From an uncultured Collinsella sp. (GTDB lineage Bacteria > Actinomycetota > Coriobacteriia > Coriobacteriales > Coriobacteriaceae), in assembly GCA_902490325.1 (NCBI GenBank), contig CABUDJ010000013.1:1-32999 (forward strand): a DNA stretch of 32,999 nucleotides. Direction: 5' to 3'. The translations under genes were made by a program, and so were the position numbers. The notes beneath the pieces were generated by a model. The model was given only the letters and a program-made list of their open reading frames with translations. It did not search any database and was not told where the DNA came from. The number at the start of each line of letters is the position of its first letter. Positions within the stretch are counted from its first letter, which is position 1. Of this stretch, positions 22,291 to 30,522 are shown one piece after another.

Positions 22291-23376
22291 TTAGGCCAGG
22301 TGCGCGATAACGGCATCGGCGAAGGCCTGCGTGCCCACAGCACCCTCGACGGAGCCAGTCTGGGCACGACGCACGTCACCGGTAACCTGCTCGCCCTCGT
22401 CGAGCGTGGCAGAGACGGCGGCGCGAATGCGATTGGCAGCGTCGTTCTCGCCCAGGTGATCGAGCATCATCGCAGCAGAGAGGATCTCGGCTGTGGGGTT
22501 GGCGATATCCTTGTCCGCGATATCGGGTGCGGAGCCATGCGTGGCCTCAAAGATGGCGCAGTCGGCACCGATGTTGGAGCCGGGGGCCATACCCAAGCCG
22601 CCCACCAGGCCGGCGCACAGGTCGCTCACGATGTCGCCGTACAGGTTGGGCAGCACCAGGACATCGAAGTCGTTGGGGTTCTGGACCAGGCCCATGCAGG
22701 TGGCGTCGACAATCTTGTCGTTGAACTCGATATCGGGATAGTTGGCGGCCACCTCGCGCGCAACGCGCAGGAACAGGCCGTCGGTCGCCTTCATGATGTT
22801 GGCCTTGTGCACGGCCGTCACCTTTTTGCGGCCGCAGCGGCGGGCATGCTCAAAGGCATACTCCACAATGCGGCGGCTCTTGGCGATAGAGATCGGCTTG
22901 ATCGAGATCGCGGAATCGGCGGCGAAGGTCTTTTGGCCCGAACGTTCGACGAGCTGCGAGAGCTCCTCGACCTCGGCAGCGCCCTCATCGAACTCGATGC
23001 CGGCGTAGAGGTCCTCGGTGTTCTCGCGCACGATGACCAGGTCGACGTCGCGGAAGCGCGAGCCGTCGCCCGGCTGCGACAGGCAGGGGCGCACGCAGGC
23101 GTACAGGTCGAAGTGCTTGCGCAGGGCCACGTTGACGCTGCGGAAACCCGTGCCGACCGGCGTGGTGATGGGGCCCTTGATGGCAACCTTGGTCTCGGCG
23201 ACCGCATCGAGCACGTGCCGGGGCAACGGCGTGCCAAACTCGTCCATGACGCCGGCACCGGCCTCCTGGACGTTCCAATTGATCTGGACACCGGCAGCCT
23301 CGACCACGCGGCGCATGGCCTGCGTAATCTCGGGACCGATACCGTCACCGGGAATCAGGACTACATCGTGCGCCAT
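22291..23376 (-). CDS. Isocitrate/isopropylmalate dehydrogenase-family enzyme, probably NAD-dependent isocitrate dehydrogenase
   Basis: The 361-residue enzyme has VVLIPGDGIGPEI, the substrate loop GFRSVNVALRKHFDLYACVRPC (Ser and Asn fit isocitrate dehydrogenases), VRENTEDLYAGIEF, VHKANIMKATDGLF, the metal-binding VDATCMGLVQNP...LVLPNLYGDIVSDLCAGLVGGLG, and EATHGSAPDIADKDIANPTA. It should oxidise and decarboxylate isocitrate to 2-oxoglutarate. Isopropylmalate or homoisocitrate activity cannot be excluded by eye. GAGGAG precedes the ATG, 6 bases after the HEAT-repeat stop; it is the last gene of a four-gene operon. Confidence 0.88.
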   Translation of the reverse strand: MAHDVVLIPGDGIGPEITQAMRRVVEAAGVQINWNVQEAGAGVMDEFGTPLPRHVLDAVAETKVAIKGPITTPVGTGFRSVNVALRKHFDLYACVRPCLSQPGDGSRFRDVDLVIVRENTEDLYAGIEFDEGAAEVEELSQLVERSGQKTFAADSAISIKPISIAKSRRIVEYAFEHARRCGRKKVTAVHKANIMKATDGLFLRVAREVAANYPDIEFNDKIVDATCMGLVQNPNDFDVLVLPNLYGDIVSDLCAGLVGGLGMAPGSNIGADCAIFEATHGSAPDIADKDIANPTAEILSAAMMLDHLGENDAANRIRAAVSATLDEGEQVTGDVRRAQTGSVEGAVGTQAFADAVIAHLA

Positions 23377-23382
23377 AATCTG

Positions 23383-24081
23383 TTACTCCTCGTCTTCGGC
23401 GTCGTCAGATTTTTTAACGCTAGCACGCTTCTTCTTTTTGGAGAGATCCAGGCCAAAACGTTTAACAAGCATTTCGCAAATCTCGCTCGAACGGGCCTTG
23501 AGATAGCTGCCCTTACCGTTCTCGGCATCGAACTTAAGGCGCAGCGCAAGCTTCTCGGCAACCTCGGCGTCAATCTCGCCCTGGCCAAACTCGTACAGGC
23601 AACCGAGCATATCGCGATACTCGAGGTCGCCGTGGTAGCACTGGATGGCCTCGTCCAGGATGGGCCAAGCCTCGCGCGAACGCTCGACGCTCGTGGCACC
23701 CCACACGCACAGCAGGCGGAAGGCGGCATAGCGCAGCGTGGAGGAGATCTCGTCGAACAGCGCAGTCTCGGCGCCCTCAAAGGCATCGCCCAGCTGCTCG
23801 GGGCAGGTGGTAGCGAGCGCCGTCAGGGCATCGAGGGCCTCCCAGCGGGTCTGCGCCTCGGGGCGGTCGAGCGCCTCGATCAGCGCGGGCACGCAGGGCA
23901 CGACGCGCTGCGGATCGCGCTCGGCAAGCAGGTGCAGCACGCGGGCGGCAAACTGGCGGATGCGGCGCGTGGGGCAGCCGAGCTCCTTGACCAGACGGTC
24001 GACGGCGTTCTCGTTCTCCTCTGCCAGCTGGAGCTGTGCCAGCTCCTCGTCGGTGAGCTGTTCGTCTTTATTTTCTGCCAT
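23383..24081 (-). CDS. HEAT-repeat protein of unknown function
   Basis: The 232-residue soluble protein has helical repeats of HEAT type: CPTRRIRQFAARVLHLLAERDP, CVPALIEALDRPEAQTRWEALDALTAL, and STLRYAAFRLLCVWGATS, with acidic start and a Lys-rich end (SKKKKRASVKKS). HEAT proteins bind partner proteins or enzymes as scaffolds. No enzyme motif is visible. It sits between the membrane protein and the dehydrogenase, with gaps of 15 and 6 bases, so they are cotranscribed. Confidence 0.72.
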   Translation of the reverse strand: MAENKDEQLTDEELAQLQLAEENENAVDRLVKELGCPTRRIRQFAARVLHLLAERDPQRVVPCVPALIEALDRPEAQTRWEALDALTALATTCPEQLGDAFEGAETALFDEISSTLRYAAFRLLCVWGATSVERSREAWPILDEAIQCYHGDLEYRDMLGCLYEFGQGEIDAEVAEKLALRLKFDAENGKGSYLKARSSEICEMLVKRFGLDLSKKKKRASVKKSDDAEDEE

Positions 24082-24096
24082 AGTTACCTCTTCTTA

Positions 24097-24525
24097 CTAT
24101 TTCTTAGCGTGCTTGCCAGCACCCTTGCTGTCATCGGTGACCGAGATGAGCTGTCGGTCGGCAGCGCCATTACGACGCGCACGGCGGCGTTCCTCGGCAT
24201 CGCCCGCGTCGGCGGCGGCGCGGTGTGCCTTGTTGACGTTAAAGACCTCGTCGTGCTTGCGCCACGGACCGACGGACTCGCCAAAGCTCATCTTAAGGCC
24301 GGCGATAAAGCCGCCGAGCCAGCCGATCGGCGCAAACTGCACCAGCGGGAACAGCGAGAACACCCAGGTCAGCAGAACGACTGCCGCCGCTCCCGCAAAG
24401 TTGGCAATCCAGTAGTCGCGCTTGGTGATGACGCGCTTTTCGCACGCCCACTGGCCGCACAAAAAGCCAATGTAGATCGCGAAGAGAAAGAGCACCAGCG
24501 CAAGCACCACGAACGTCCAGCTCAT
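24097..24525 (-). CDS. Small membrane protein of unknown function
   Basis: The 142-residue protein has two or three membrane helices (SWTFVVLALVLFLFAIYIGFL, NFAGAAAVVLLTWVFSLFPL, and GWLGGFIAGLKMSF) and a charged, Arg-rich C-terminal tail ending DDSKGAGKHAKK. I do not recognise a family. The ATG at 24525 is used since GGAG stands upstream and the frame beyond it lies inside the upstream gene. It starts 5 bases after the dehydrogenase stop. Confidence 0.7.
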   Translation of the reverse strand: MSWTFVVLALVLFLFAIYIGFLCGQWACEKRVITKRDYWIANFAGAAAVVLLTWVFSLFPLVQFAPIGWLGGFIAGLKMSFGESVGPWRKHDEVFNVNKAHRAAADAGDAEERRRARRNGAADRQLISVTDDSKGAGKHAKK

Positions 24526-24530
24526 GGGCG

Positions 24531-25610
24531 CTACTCCCCGTGATGGTGGCCGCAGCAGCACTCGTGGCCGTCGTCATTACCGTGACCGCCGCAGCACTCG
24601 TGGTCCTCGCCGTGATGGTGGCCGCAACCGCACTCGTGGTCCTCGCCATGCTCGCCGCAACCGCAGCCTTCCTCGTGAGCACCATGCTCCTCGGGACGAT
24701 ACTGCGACCAGTCCAGACCGGCGGCGATGGCGTCGGCCTCCTCCTTATAGAGGACCGTGACGGCCTGGGTGCCCAGCTTGGCGCCACCGATGGCATCGAG
24801 CATGTCGTAAAGCGTAAAGGCCACGTCGGCGCCAGGCAGCGCAAGCTCGCGGTCATCGGCATAGGCGAGCGCCAAGCGCAGGTCCTTAATGAAGTGCTCG
24901 ACCATAAAGCCGGGCTTGTAGTCGCCGTCGAGCGCCTTGGGCGCCAGGCTCTCCATGGCGCCGGACTTGCCGGTGCCACCCAGGATCATCTGACGGGTCT
25001 TCTCAAGATCAAGGCCGCTCAGCTCGGCAAAGGCCAGCGCATCGGCCATACCGACCATGCAGGCGCCCAGCGACACCTGGTTGGCAAGCTTGGCAGCCTG
25101 ACCCTTGCCGGCGCCATCGAAGCAGCAGATGGTTGCCGCAAAGGTGGAAAGGATGTCGCGGACCGGCGCGATGTCGTTCTCGGTGGCGCCCACGATAGCC
25201 GTGAGCGTGCCGGCGATGGCACCCGACTCGCCGCCGGTGACGGGGCAGTCAAACGCCATGCGGCCGGAGACCTGGGCGGCCTCGGCAATGTCGCGCGCCA
25301 GCTCGGGCGAGCTCGTGGTAAGGTCGATCAGGACCGCACCGGGCTTAGTGCACGCGAGCAGACCGTCACCCGCCAGGTAGAGCTCCTCGACCTCGGAGGG
25401 ATAACCCACCATGGTAAAGACGACGTCGGCGTTCGCCGCGGCATCTGCCGGCGTATCGGCCCAGACGGCACCGCGCTCAACGAGCGCTGCGGCCTTGGAC
25501 TTGGTGCGGTTGTTGACCGTGACGGGATAGCCAGCGTCCAGAATGTGGCCGGCAATGGGGGCACCCATAATTCCGGTGCCGATAAATGCGACAGAGAGCT
25601 TGTTTGCCAT
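24531..25610 (-). CDS. 3-hydroxyisobutyrate dehydrogenase-family oxidoreductase with a His/Cys-rich C-terminal tail
   Basis: Residues 1-306 follow the beta-hydroxyacid dehydrogenase family: FIGTGIMGAPIAGHILDAG (Rossmann loop), DLTTSSPE, the substrate loop FDCPVTGGESGAIAGTLT, and the catalytic Lys segment GKGQAAKLANQ. Family members reduce tartronate semialdehyde, methylmalonate semialdehyde, glyoxylate or succinate semialdehyde; the substrate here is open. The last 53 residues (307-359) are an added segment with 13 His and 9 Cys, including repeats of the form EDHEC-GCGHHHG, a likely metal-binding tail. AAAGG lies before the ATG. It begins the operon with the membrane, HEAT and dehydrogenase genes. 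Confidence 0.9.
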   Translation of the reverse strand: MANKLSVAFIGTGIMGAPIAGHILDAGYPVTVNNRTKSKAAALVERGAVWADTPADAAANADVVFTMVGYPSEVEELYLAGDGLLACTKPGAVLIDLTTSSPELARDIAEAAQVSGRMAFDCPVTGGESGAIAGTLTAIVGATENDIAPVRDILSTFAATICCFDGAGKGQAAKLANQVSLGACMVGMADALAFAELSGLDLEKTRQMILGGTGKSGAMESLAPKALDGDYKPGFMVEHFIKDLRLALAYADDRELALPGADVAFTLYDMLDAIGGAKLGTQAVTVLYKEEADAIAAGLDWSQYRPEEHGAHEEGCGCGEHGEDHECGCGHHHGEDHECCGGHGNDDGHECCCGHHHGE

Positions 25611-25708
25611 GAAACCTTTCCTTTTGGGTTGGGTGTTATTACCAGGTTGAATACTCGGTGCCAGCGTTTGGGCTGTGAGTCGAGGGCGATTACGGACGCA
25701 TCGCTTGC

Positions 25709-26662
25709 CTACTGCCCGCGCACGCGGCGAGCGATGCGGTCGGAAAGCGAGGCTTTCTCGGCGCGGTTCTTACCCCAAAACGCAAGTGCCACCATGCCGG
25801 GCCCCACGTGCGAGCCAATGGTAGGACCCACGGAGCTGCGAATGATCGTGACGTCGGCGCAGCCCTCCTCCTTGCGGATGGCGGCTTCGAGCCAGTCGCC
25901 GTCCTTTTCGGCATCGGCCGTCATAATGGCGATGGGCATGGTGCGATCGGGCACATAGTTCTCGCGGAACGACTTGAGAATGGACTTGAGCGCCTTCTTG
26001 CGACCGCGGTTGACGCCGATCAGCGACAGCGAGCCGGCCAGGTCGTAGGACAGCTCGGGTTTGACGTCGAGCTTTGCCGTGAGCTGTGCCGCCGCGGGCG
26101 GAATGCGGCCGCCGGCAGCCAGCGCGTCAAAGCTCTCGAGCGTAAAGTAACCGTGGACATAGGTCTTGGCCTCGTTTGCCCAGTCGACCAGCTGCTTGGC
26201 GGTCAGTCCCGCCGAACGCTGGCGCACGGCCTCAAGCGCCAAGAGCTCGCCGGTCGCACAGGGCAGAGCGTTGTCGACCACGTACAGTTCAAAGTTGGGA
26301 TACTCGGCGCGCACGGCGTCCGCCGCCTGGCACGCGGAGTTGTAGCTCGACGACAGCGCCGAGGTAAAGCACAGGTAGACCGTGGGCGTACCCTCTTTGG
26401 CGCACTCGGTAAAGAACTCGATATAGCGACCGAGCGACACAGCCGAGGTGGACACGCGGGCACCGGCGCGCATGCGGTCGTAGAACTCCTTGGGTGTGAT
26501 GCTCGACCAGATGTCATCCGTGTGCTCCTCGCCATCGATAATGAAGGGGAAACCCAAGATATCGGCATCGAGGTTCGCGGCGACCTCGGGGCTAAAGTCG
26601 CAGCAGGTATCGACGACGATGCGGCAACGGTCCGAATGACCGGCGGATGCGGCCTTGTCCAT
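25709..26662 (-). CDS. DegV-family fatty-acid-binding protein
   Basis: The 317-residue protein has DegV motifs: RIVVDTCCDFSPEVA, a FPFIIDGEEHTDD segment, ARVSTSAVSLGRYIEFF, YLCFTSALSSSYNSA, YVVDNALPCATGE, VHGYFTLESFDALAAGGRI, and the final SSVGPTIGSHVGPGMVALAFWGK. The family binds fatty acids and in Firmicutes FakB members support lipid phosphorylation with FakA; no FakA is seen here. AAGGAG sits 8 bases before the ATG at 26662; the TTG just upstream is not needed. Confidence 0.92.
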   Translation of the reverse strand: MDKAASAGHSDRCRIVVDTCCDFSPEVAANLDADILGFPFIIDGEEHTDDIWSSITPKEFYDRMRAGARVSTSAVSLGRYIEFFTECAKEGTPTVYLCFTSALSSSYNSACQAADAVRAEYPNFELYVVDNALPCATGELLALEAVRQRSAGLTAKQLVDWANEAKTYVHGYFTLESFDALAAGGRIPPAAAQLTAKLDVKPELSYDLAGSLSLIGVNRGRKKALKSILKSFRENYVPDRTMPIAIMTADAEKDGDWLEAAIRKEEGCADVTIIRSSVGPTIGSHVGPGMVALAFWGKNRAEKASLSDRIARRVRGQ

Positions 26663-26680
26663 CAAAGCGACTCCTTACGT

Positions 26681-26712
26681 AAAAAGGCGGCCACCCGCAT
26701 GGGATGGCCGCC
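26681..26712 (-). terminator. Terminator after hpf
   Basis: GGCGGCCA and TGGCCGCC are perfect 8-bp arms around an 11-base loop, followed on the minus strand by five T. It lies about 30 bases after the hpf stop. Confidence 0.88.
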
Positions 26713-26741
26713 AACCGTTAACTCATGCAAGTTAACGTATT

Positions 26742-27326
26742 TTACTCGTCAAGTGTTTCGATACGGGGCTTGATGATGCCATATCCACCATTCTTACGGT
26801 GATACACCACATTGATGAGGCCAGTCGTCGCGTTCTCGAACACGTAGAAGTCGTGGCCGAGCAGATCGGTCTGCACCAGCGCCTGCTCCTCAGTCATCGG
26901 GGTGACATCGATGACCTTCTCGCGGACGAGCAGGTCGTCCTCCTCCTCGGGCAGCAGCAGGTCGGCCAGATCCTCGACGCGCTCGACCGGTGCGACATCC
27001 GCCGCGCTGGCACCGCCCTGGCGGTTGTCCACGACCTTGGTCTTGAACTTGCGCAGCTGGCGGGTGACCTTATCGGCGGAGAGGTCGATGGCGGCGTACA
27101 TATCTGCACCGTGCTCGGCAACGCGAATCACCGAACCGCGAGCGCGAACCGTAACCTCGACGATTGCCGGGTTGGGGTTCGAGGGGTTCTTCTCATAGCG
27201 AAGTACAACGTCGACCGTCATGGGCTCGATATCGAAAACCTTGAGCGCCTCGCCGATCTTCTCATCCACATGCGCACGCAGAGCATCGGTTACCGTCGTC
27301 TTGCGTCCAGAAACCTTGATATCCAT
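26742..27326 (-). CDS. hpf: Long-form ribosome hibernation promoting factor (HPF/RaiA)
   Basis: The 194-residue protein starts MDIKVSGRKTTVTDALRAHVDEKIGEALKVF, contains RARGSVIRVAEHGADMYAAIDLSADKVTRQLRKFKTK, a linker, and a C-terminal dimer domain VIDVTPMTEEQALVQTDLLGHDFYVFENATTGLINVVYHRKNGGYGIIKP. The long form dimerises 70S ribosomes into inactive 100S particles. The ATG at 27326 has GGAG 8 bases upstream; the frame open to 27386 has no site and is excluded. Confidence 0.96.
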   Translation of the reverse strand: MDIKVSGRKTTVTDALRAHVDEKIGEALKVFDIEPMTVDVVLRYEKNPSNPNPAIVEVTVRARGSVIRVAEHGADMYAAIDLSADKVTRQLRKFKTKVVDNRQGGASAADVAPVERVEDLADLLLPEEEDDLLVREKVIDVTPMTEEQALVQTDLLGHDFYVFENATTGLINVVYHRKNGGYGIIKPRIETLDE

Positions 27327-27543
27327 ACGTGGCTCCAATCTGCCTCGGGGACTTACTGTACTGGCTATGTACCCATTGCCGTGCATTTAATCACGCGGAT
27401 TCCCAAAGACCCGAATAACGATTGCTTGATACCGCATACCGAAGTCTCGCACTTTTCTGTGGCAAAGTGCGCTATAGGAGGGAGCTGGCGACTTTGTATT
27501 TGGTCCCGAAAATTGGCTTTGACCTGCTGGTTTTATAGAGATG

Positions 27544-27577
27544 AAAAAGCTGGGCTCCCCTATTGGGGAAGCCCGGC
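27544..27577 (-). terminator. Terminator of the binding-lipoprotein gene
   Basis: GCTGGGCT and AGCCCGGC pair (one G-U), continued by CCCC/GGGG around the 4-base loop TATT. On the minus strand it is followed by TTTTTCATCTC. Confidence 0.85.
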
Positions 27578-27600
27578 AGTGCGTGTTGAAACCGTGAAGA

Positions 27601-27629
27601 GGCGTCTCTCCTAGCGCATAGGAGACGCC
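27601..27629 (-). repeat. Hairpin directly downstream of the binding-lipoprotein gene
   Basis: GGCGTCTCTCCTA faces TAGGAGACGCC with a two-base bulge and a GCGCA loop. No T-run follows on the minus strand, so it likely protects the transcript end rather than terminates by itself; the true terminator follows at 27544. Confidence 0.55.
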
Positions 27630-27643
27630 ACCCCTAGCAATAA

Positions 27644-28651
27644 CTAGCTATTAAGCTTGTTAATGTCGTCGTCGGTGATGGTGTCTTCCTGGCTGGACGA
27701 TTTGTCTTCGGAGGATGCGGTCTCATTGTTGGAATCGGAGGACTCGCTGCCGGAGGACATGGTCTCACTGGACTCAGAGTCGCCCGGTTGCACGTTAGCG
27801 CCCGAAACCGTCTTAGTGGTGAGGTCGTAGGGCATCGTGCCATACCAGACGCAGTGGACTGCCTCGAGCGTGCCGTCGGCCGTAATACCGTCGAGGGCAT
27901 CGCTCACGGCACGGCATAGCTCATCGTTGGCCGCGAGGCCCGCGACGCCGAGCGTCGAGGGTGTCTCGAGCGCGCCGACGTAAGAGATCTGGCTCATCAG
28001 GCGCGCAAGGTAGCCGCCGGCCGTGGAATCGCAAATCACGTAGTCGATCTCGCCGGACTCGAGCGCCTCAAAGCACTCGTTGATGTTGGAGAAGGTCTTT
28101 TGGTTGGCCGTGATACTCTGCTTGGCAAGCGCCTCCTGCGAGGCCGAGGAGGTCTGAACGCCCAGGGTAGCGGTGTTAAGCGTTTCGGTGGAAACGCTCA
28201 GCGACTCGCCGTCGCTCGTCTTCCCGAACACTGCCGCAGCGTCGTACAGGCAAGTACCAAGCGTGCTGATGTCACCATCCGTGGAATTGATGTCGCCAAT
28301 GAAGATGTCGGCCTTTTTGTCGCCAAGCGCGGAATCGGCAGAAGACGCATCGACGAAGGCAACCTTAAGGCCCATACGGCTTGCAAGGGCGCAGGCAGCA
28401 TCGACCGCGTAGCCCGTGAGGTTACCATCGGCGCCCTGCATGGCCTGCGGGGCATCGGAGGTATCAAGGGCAACCGTCAGGGTACCGGGAGTGACCAGGG
28501 CATCATCCGACACCGTCGGCGTGACGGTCTCGCGCTCGATCTGGTCAATCGTGGGTGTCGTGAACGTGGACAGTGGGTTGAACGCGCATCCGCTCAAACC
28601 CAATACGGCAATGACCGCCGCGGTCCCAGCGCCTAACCGAGCCGCGTGCAT
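27644..28651 (-). CDS. Solute-binding lipoprotein (SBP family 3-like)
   Basis: The about 335-residue lipoprotein has a hydrophobic signal ending in the lipobox LGLSGC (Cys about residue 21 from the 28651 start). The body has SBP family-3 traits: LTVALDTSDAPQAM, GYAVDAACALASRMGLKVAFV, ADIFIGDIN, SEIDYVI-like EIDYVICDSTAGGYL, and VAGLAANDELCRAVSDALDGI. A Ser/Glu-rich C-terminal tail of about 45 residues follows. It probably binds amino acids or another small solute, but no ABC permease is adjacent. Start: GAGGGG lies before the ATG at 28651; an ATG at 28669 adds six residues and is equally possible. Reading frame stays open far upstream, but those residues do not look like protein. Confidence 0.82.
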   Translation of the reverse strand: MHAARLGAGTAAVIAVLGLSGCAFNPLSTFTTPTIDQIERETVTPTVSDDALVTPGTLTVALDTSDAPQAMQGADGNLTGYAVDAACALASRMGLKVAFVDASSADSALGDKKADIFIGDINSTDGDISTLGTCLYDAAAVFGKTSDGESLSVSTETLNTATLGVQTSSASQEALAKQSITANQKTFSNINECFEALESGEIDYVICDSTAGGYLARLMSQISYVGALETPSTLGVAGLAANDELCRAVSDALDGITADGTLEAVHCVWYGTMPYDLTTKTVSGANVQPGDSESSETMSSGSESSDSNNETASSEDKSSSQEDTITDDDINKLNS

Positions 28652-29150
28652 CAAGCTGCCCCTCACCATGTCCACTACCCTGCCTTCTGTGTCGTATACA
28701 ATCCGTGCGTTGCGCGGAATAACGGGTTGTTCCCACCAGCTGACCTGGTATTTGACCCCACACTTGCGCACCGGGGTGTTTGCTCGGGAGGCCATAGCCA
28801 CCTTCACGACTGGCCCGCTCGCCCGCGAGGCGGTATTGCCCCAAAGAAAGTAGAACGGACGGTGCGGCTTACATCTAGGACGCGCCATGATCGCGCCGCG
28901 CGCACGCGGTCGCTTACGTGGATCCCTTTGACCGCGTCTGTCTTGGACTAGGATGGACATTTCGTCCGTCCGCAACCACAGCCTGGCAGGAACGTAGCGC
29001 ATTATAGCTAAGTTCAAGCTAAAGTTTAAGGTTAGGGGCGTCATTCGCACCGTGAGCACAGATTTTGCAGGTCGGAGCGGACCATTCGTGCCCCCATGAA
29101 GCCCGGAGCTCCCCTACGGGGAGCTCCGGGGTACCCGTCTCAGGGTGCCG
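28652..29150. promoter_or_regulatory. Long leader and promoter region of the binding-lipoprotein gene
   Basis: On the minus strand TTAAAC (29029-29024) and TATAAT (29006-29001) are 17 bases apart, a good promoter. Transcription would start near 28994 and give a leader of about 340 bases before the lipoprotein start. CGCGGTC and GACCGCG form an inverted repeat near 28910-28940 within the leader. No riboswitch class is recognised. Beyond the promoter, 29030-29150 holds only the strong hairpin at 29102. Confidence 0.55.
29102..29130. repeat. Perfect 13-bp hairpin
   Basis: CCCGGAGCTCCCC and GGGGAGCTCCGGG are exact complements with loop TAC. There is no T-run on either strand, so it is not a standard intrinsic terminator. 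It stands 20 bases from the MITE-like element. Confidence 0.75.
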
Positions 29151-29367
29151 TGGCCAAAAAATAGCAAATATGAGTACTGTTACCAATTTAGTAGCAGACA
29201 ATTTTGGCCTCTCGGACAGATTTTGCGCTCAGTGTCGCCAACCTGATGCTTAGTTATTCTACATTTGTTTATTATCTTCTTACTTTACGACGCCTCCGAG
29301 TCCTAAATTCTTTGATTTTGCTGTTACTGATTTAGTGACAGTACTCATATTTGCCATTTTTTGGCCA
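29151..29367. mobile_element. MITE-like element with long terminal inverted repeats
   Basis: TGGCCAAAAAATAGCAAATA opens the left end, and its complement with one change closes the right end; the arms match over 33 bases (29151-29183 and 29335-29367) with two differences, then loosely to about 47 bases. The 217-base element is A/T-rich, unlike its surroundings, and has no gene. No clear target duplication is seen. It lies between the lipoprotein gene and the nuclease-like gene, whose stop is 35 bases away. Confidence 0.75.
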
Positions 29368-29401
29368 GGGCATATGAATAACCCCCTATTTTTGACGCGA
29401 A

Positions 29402-30520
29402 TTATACCGGCTTAAGCCCAAAACACGCCCGCAGCGTGTTAAGCAACGCCTCTTGCTTCTTCCTGCGGGCATCGACACGATTCCGGTACCGCTTTCGCAT
29501 ACGCTGGTGGATGCGCCATGCGAGCGCTTCCATCGCTTCCATGTCGCAGAGCATTTCGTTGTTGACCGTCGCGACCTCGATTCCCATAGTAATCAAGCCC
29601 GTGTTGCGTTTTTCATCATGGACACGTCCCCTTCGAGAGGAATGACCCAGCTCACCGTTGTATTCCAGGTCAAACCGGGCTGTTTCCTGGTACGCATCGC
29701 AAACTGCATGCGGCATCCCCGAGATTGCCTGCGCGCGGTCATCGAACTCGATCTTGTAGTCGGTCTTAAAGGGACCGCAGGCAAATCCGCCATAGGAAAA
29801 CGGAAGCGAAAACATGGCAAGCATGATGCACTCCATGGGTGAGCGCAGGTTTTCTGACAGGTAGGGACACAGGCGTAGCAGTTGTTTGGCCGCACTCCCC
29901 TTGCATGCCGCAAGGTAATCTGCCAGGCGATCGGGCGTCAGCACCGGCTCGACTTCAAAGTAGCCCACGTCTGCCGGTTGGTCCTTGTCCTTTGCAAGTC
30001 TATTCGCAACAGGTGAGGTGTAGGGAGGCAGATACTTCCCGCGATCACTTAGTGAAATCTTGGAACACAGTTCCTGGGCCAGTGCAAACGCCTGGATACA
30101 GCCGACCTCGCGGGCGACGGCAACACAAAGGGCCTCGGGAGATAGGCTGTACACCCCCGGTTCCACCTCTAGAATCGAGCCGGCAGGCAACCCGGAACAC
30201 ACGGACCAGCCCACGCCAGGCATGCGTCGGCGCTGCGCCGCAGATCCCACCAGCAAGCACAGATCTTCTTGCACCTCGCCGCTTTTGGCTCCAATTCGCA
30301 CCAGGTCGGGAAGATAGATATCCTCGGTCGAAGGCGATGACGTACACAGCACGCGGCACTCCTCCTCGGGCTCAAGGTCCTTCCAGCCGATGTATCCCAT
30401 CTGTCGGCGCTCGGCGCGCATCATGCGTAGCGCCGAGGCGCCTGTTAGGATTGCGGAAGCCGCTAGCTGTTCGCCTGTCGGCTCGTTGCACCGCTCAATC
30501 TTTACCGCCACACGAATCAC
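29402..30520 (-). CDS. Putative nuclease-fold (DUF559/Vsr-like) protein, comF-coupled
   Basis: The 372-residue protein is not clearly assigned to a family. Its C-terminal part has ARFDLEYNGELGH, then HDEKRNTGLITMGIEVATV, a layout like DUF559/Vsr-type PD-(D/E)xK nucleases (Asp-Leu-Glu-Tyr, then Asp...Arg). A region near residues 190-250 has Leu-rich helices. A role in DNA or defence is possible but unproven. The GTG at 30520 starts 2 bases after the ComF stop (TAG GG GTG), so the two are coupled. Its stop is near a MITE-like element. Confidence 0.6.
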   Translation of the reverse strand: MIRVAVKIERCNEPTGEQLAASAILTGASALRMMRAERRQMGYIGWKDLEPEEECRVLCTSSPSTEDIYLPDLVRIGAKSGEVQEDLCLLVGSAAQRRRMPGVGWSVCSGLPAGSILEVEPGVYSLSPEALCVAVAREVGCIQAFALAQELCSKISLSDRGKYLPPYTSPVANRLAKDKDQPADVGYFEVEPVLTPDRLADYLAACKGSAAKQLLRLCPYLSENLRSPMECIMLAMFSLPFSYGGFACGPFKTDYKIEFDDRAQAISGMPHAVCDAYQETARFDLEYNGELGHSSRRGRVHDEKRNTGLITMGIEVATVNNEMLCDMEAMEALAWRIHQRMRKRYRNRVDARRKKQEALLNTLRACFGLKPV

Positions 30521-30522
30521 CC

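Larger units (their letters stand above)
27327..27643. promoter_or_regulatory. Region between hpf and the binding-lipoprotein gene
   Basis: Besides the two hairpins annotated separately, CGCACTTT and AAAGTGCG form an 8-bp perfect inverted repeat across 8 bases at 27448-27471, in the hpf leader or upstream region. It may be a regulator site or a transcript hairpin. Promoter hexamers for hpf are not clear. Confidence 0.45.

Noticed and set aside
22282..24543. A 753-residue open frame on the plus strand opposite the dehydrogenase operon
   Set aside because: It overlaps three well-supported genes in antisense, has low-complexity Leu/Gly/Arg content and no start site. High G+C coding strands commonly leave such frames open.
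28670..29059. Extension of the binding-lipoprotein gene upstream to 29059
   Set aside because: It would bury the lipoprotein signal within the protein, and it spans a strong promoter. The residues show no domain.
29102..29130. The 13-bp perfect hairpin as an intrinsic terminator
   Set aside because: No T-run on either strand; kept only as an inverted repeat.
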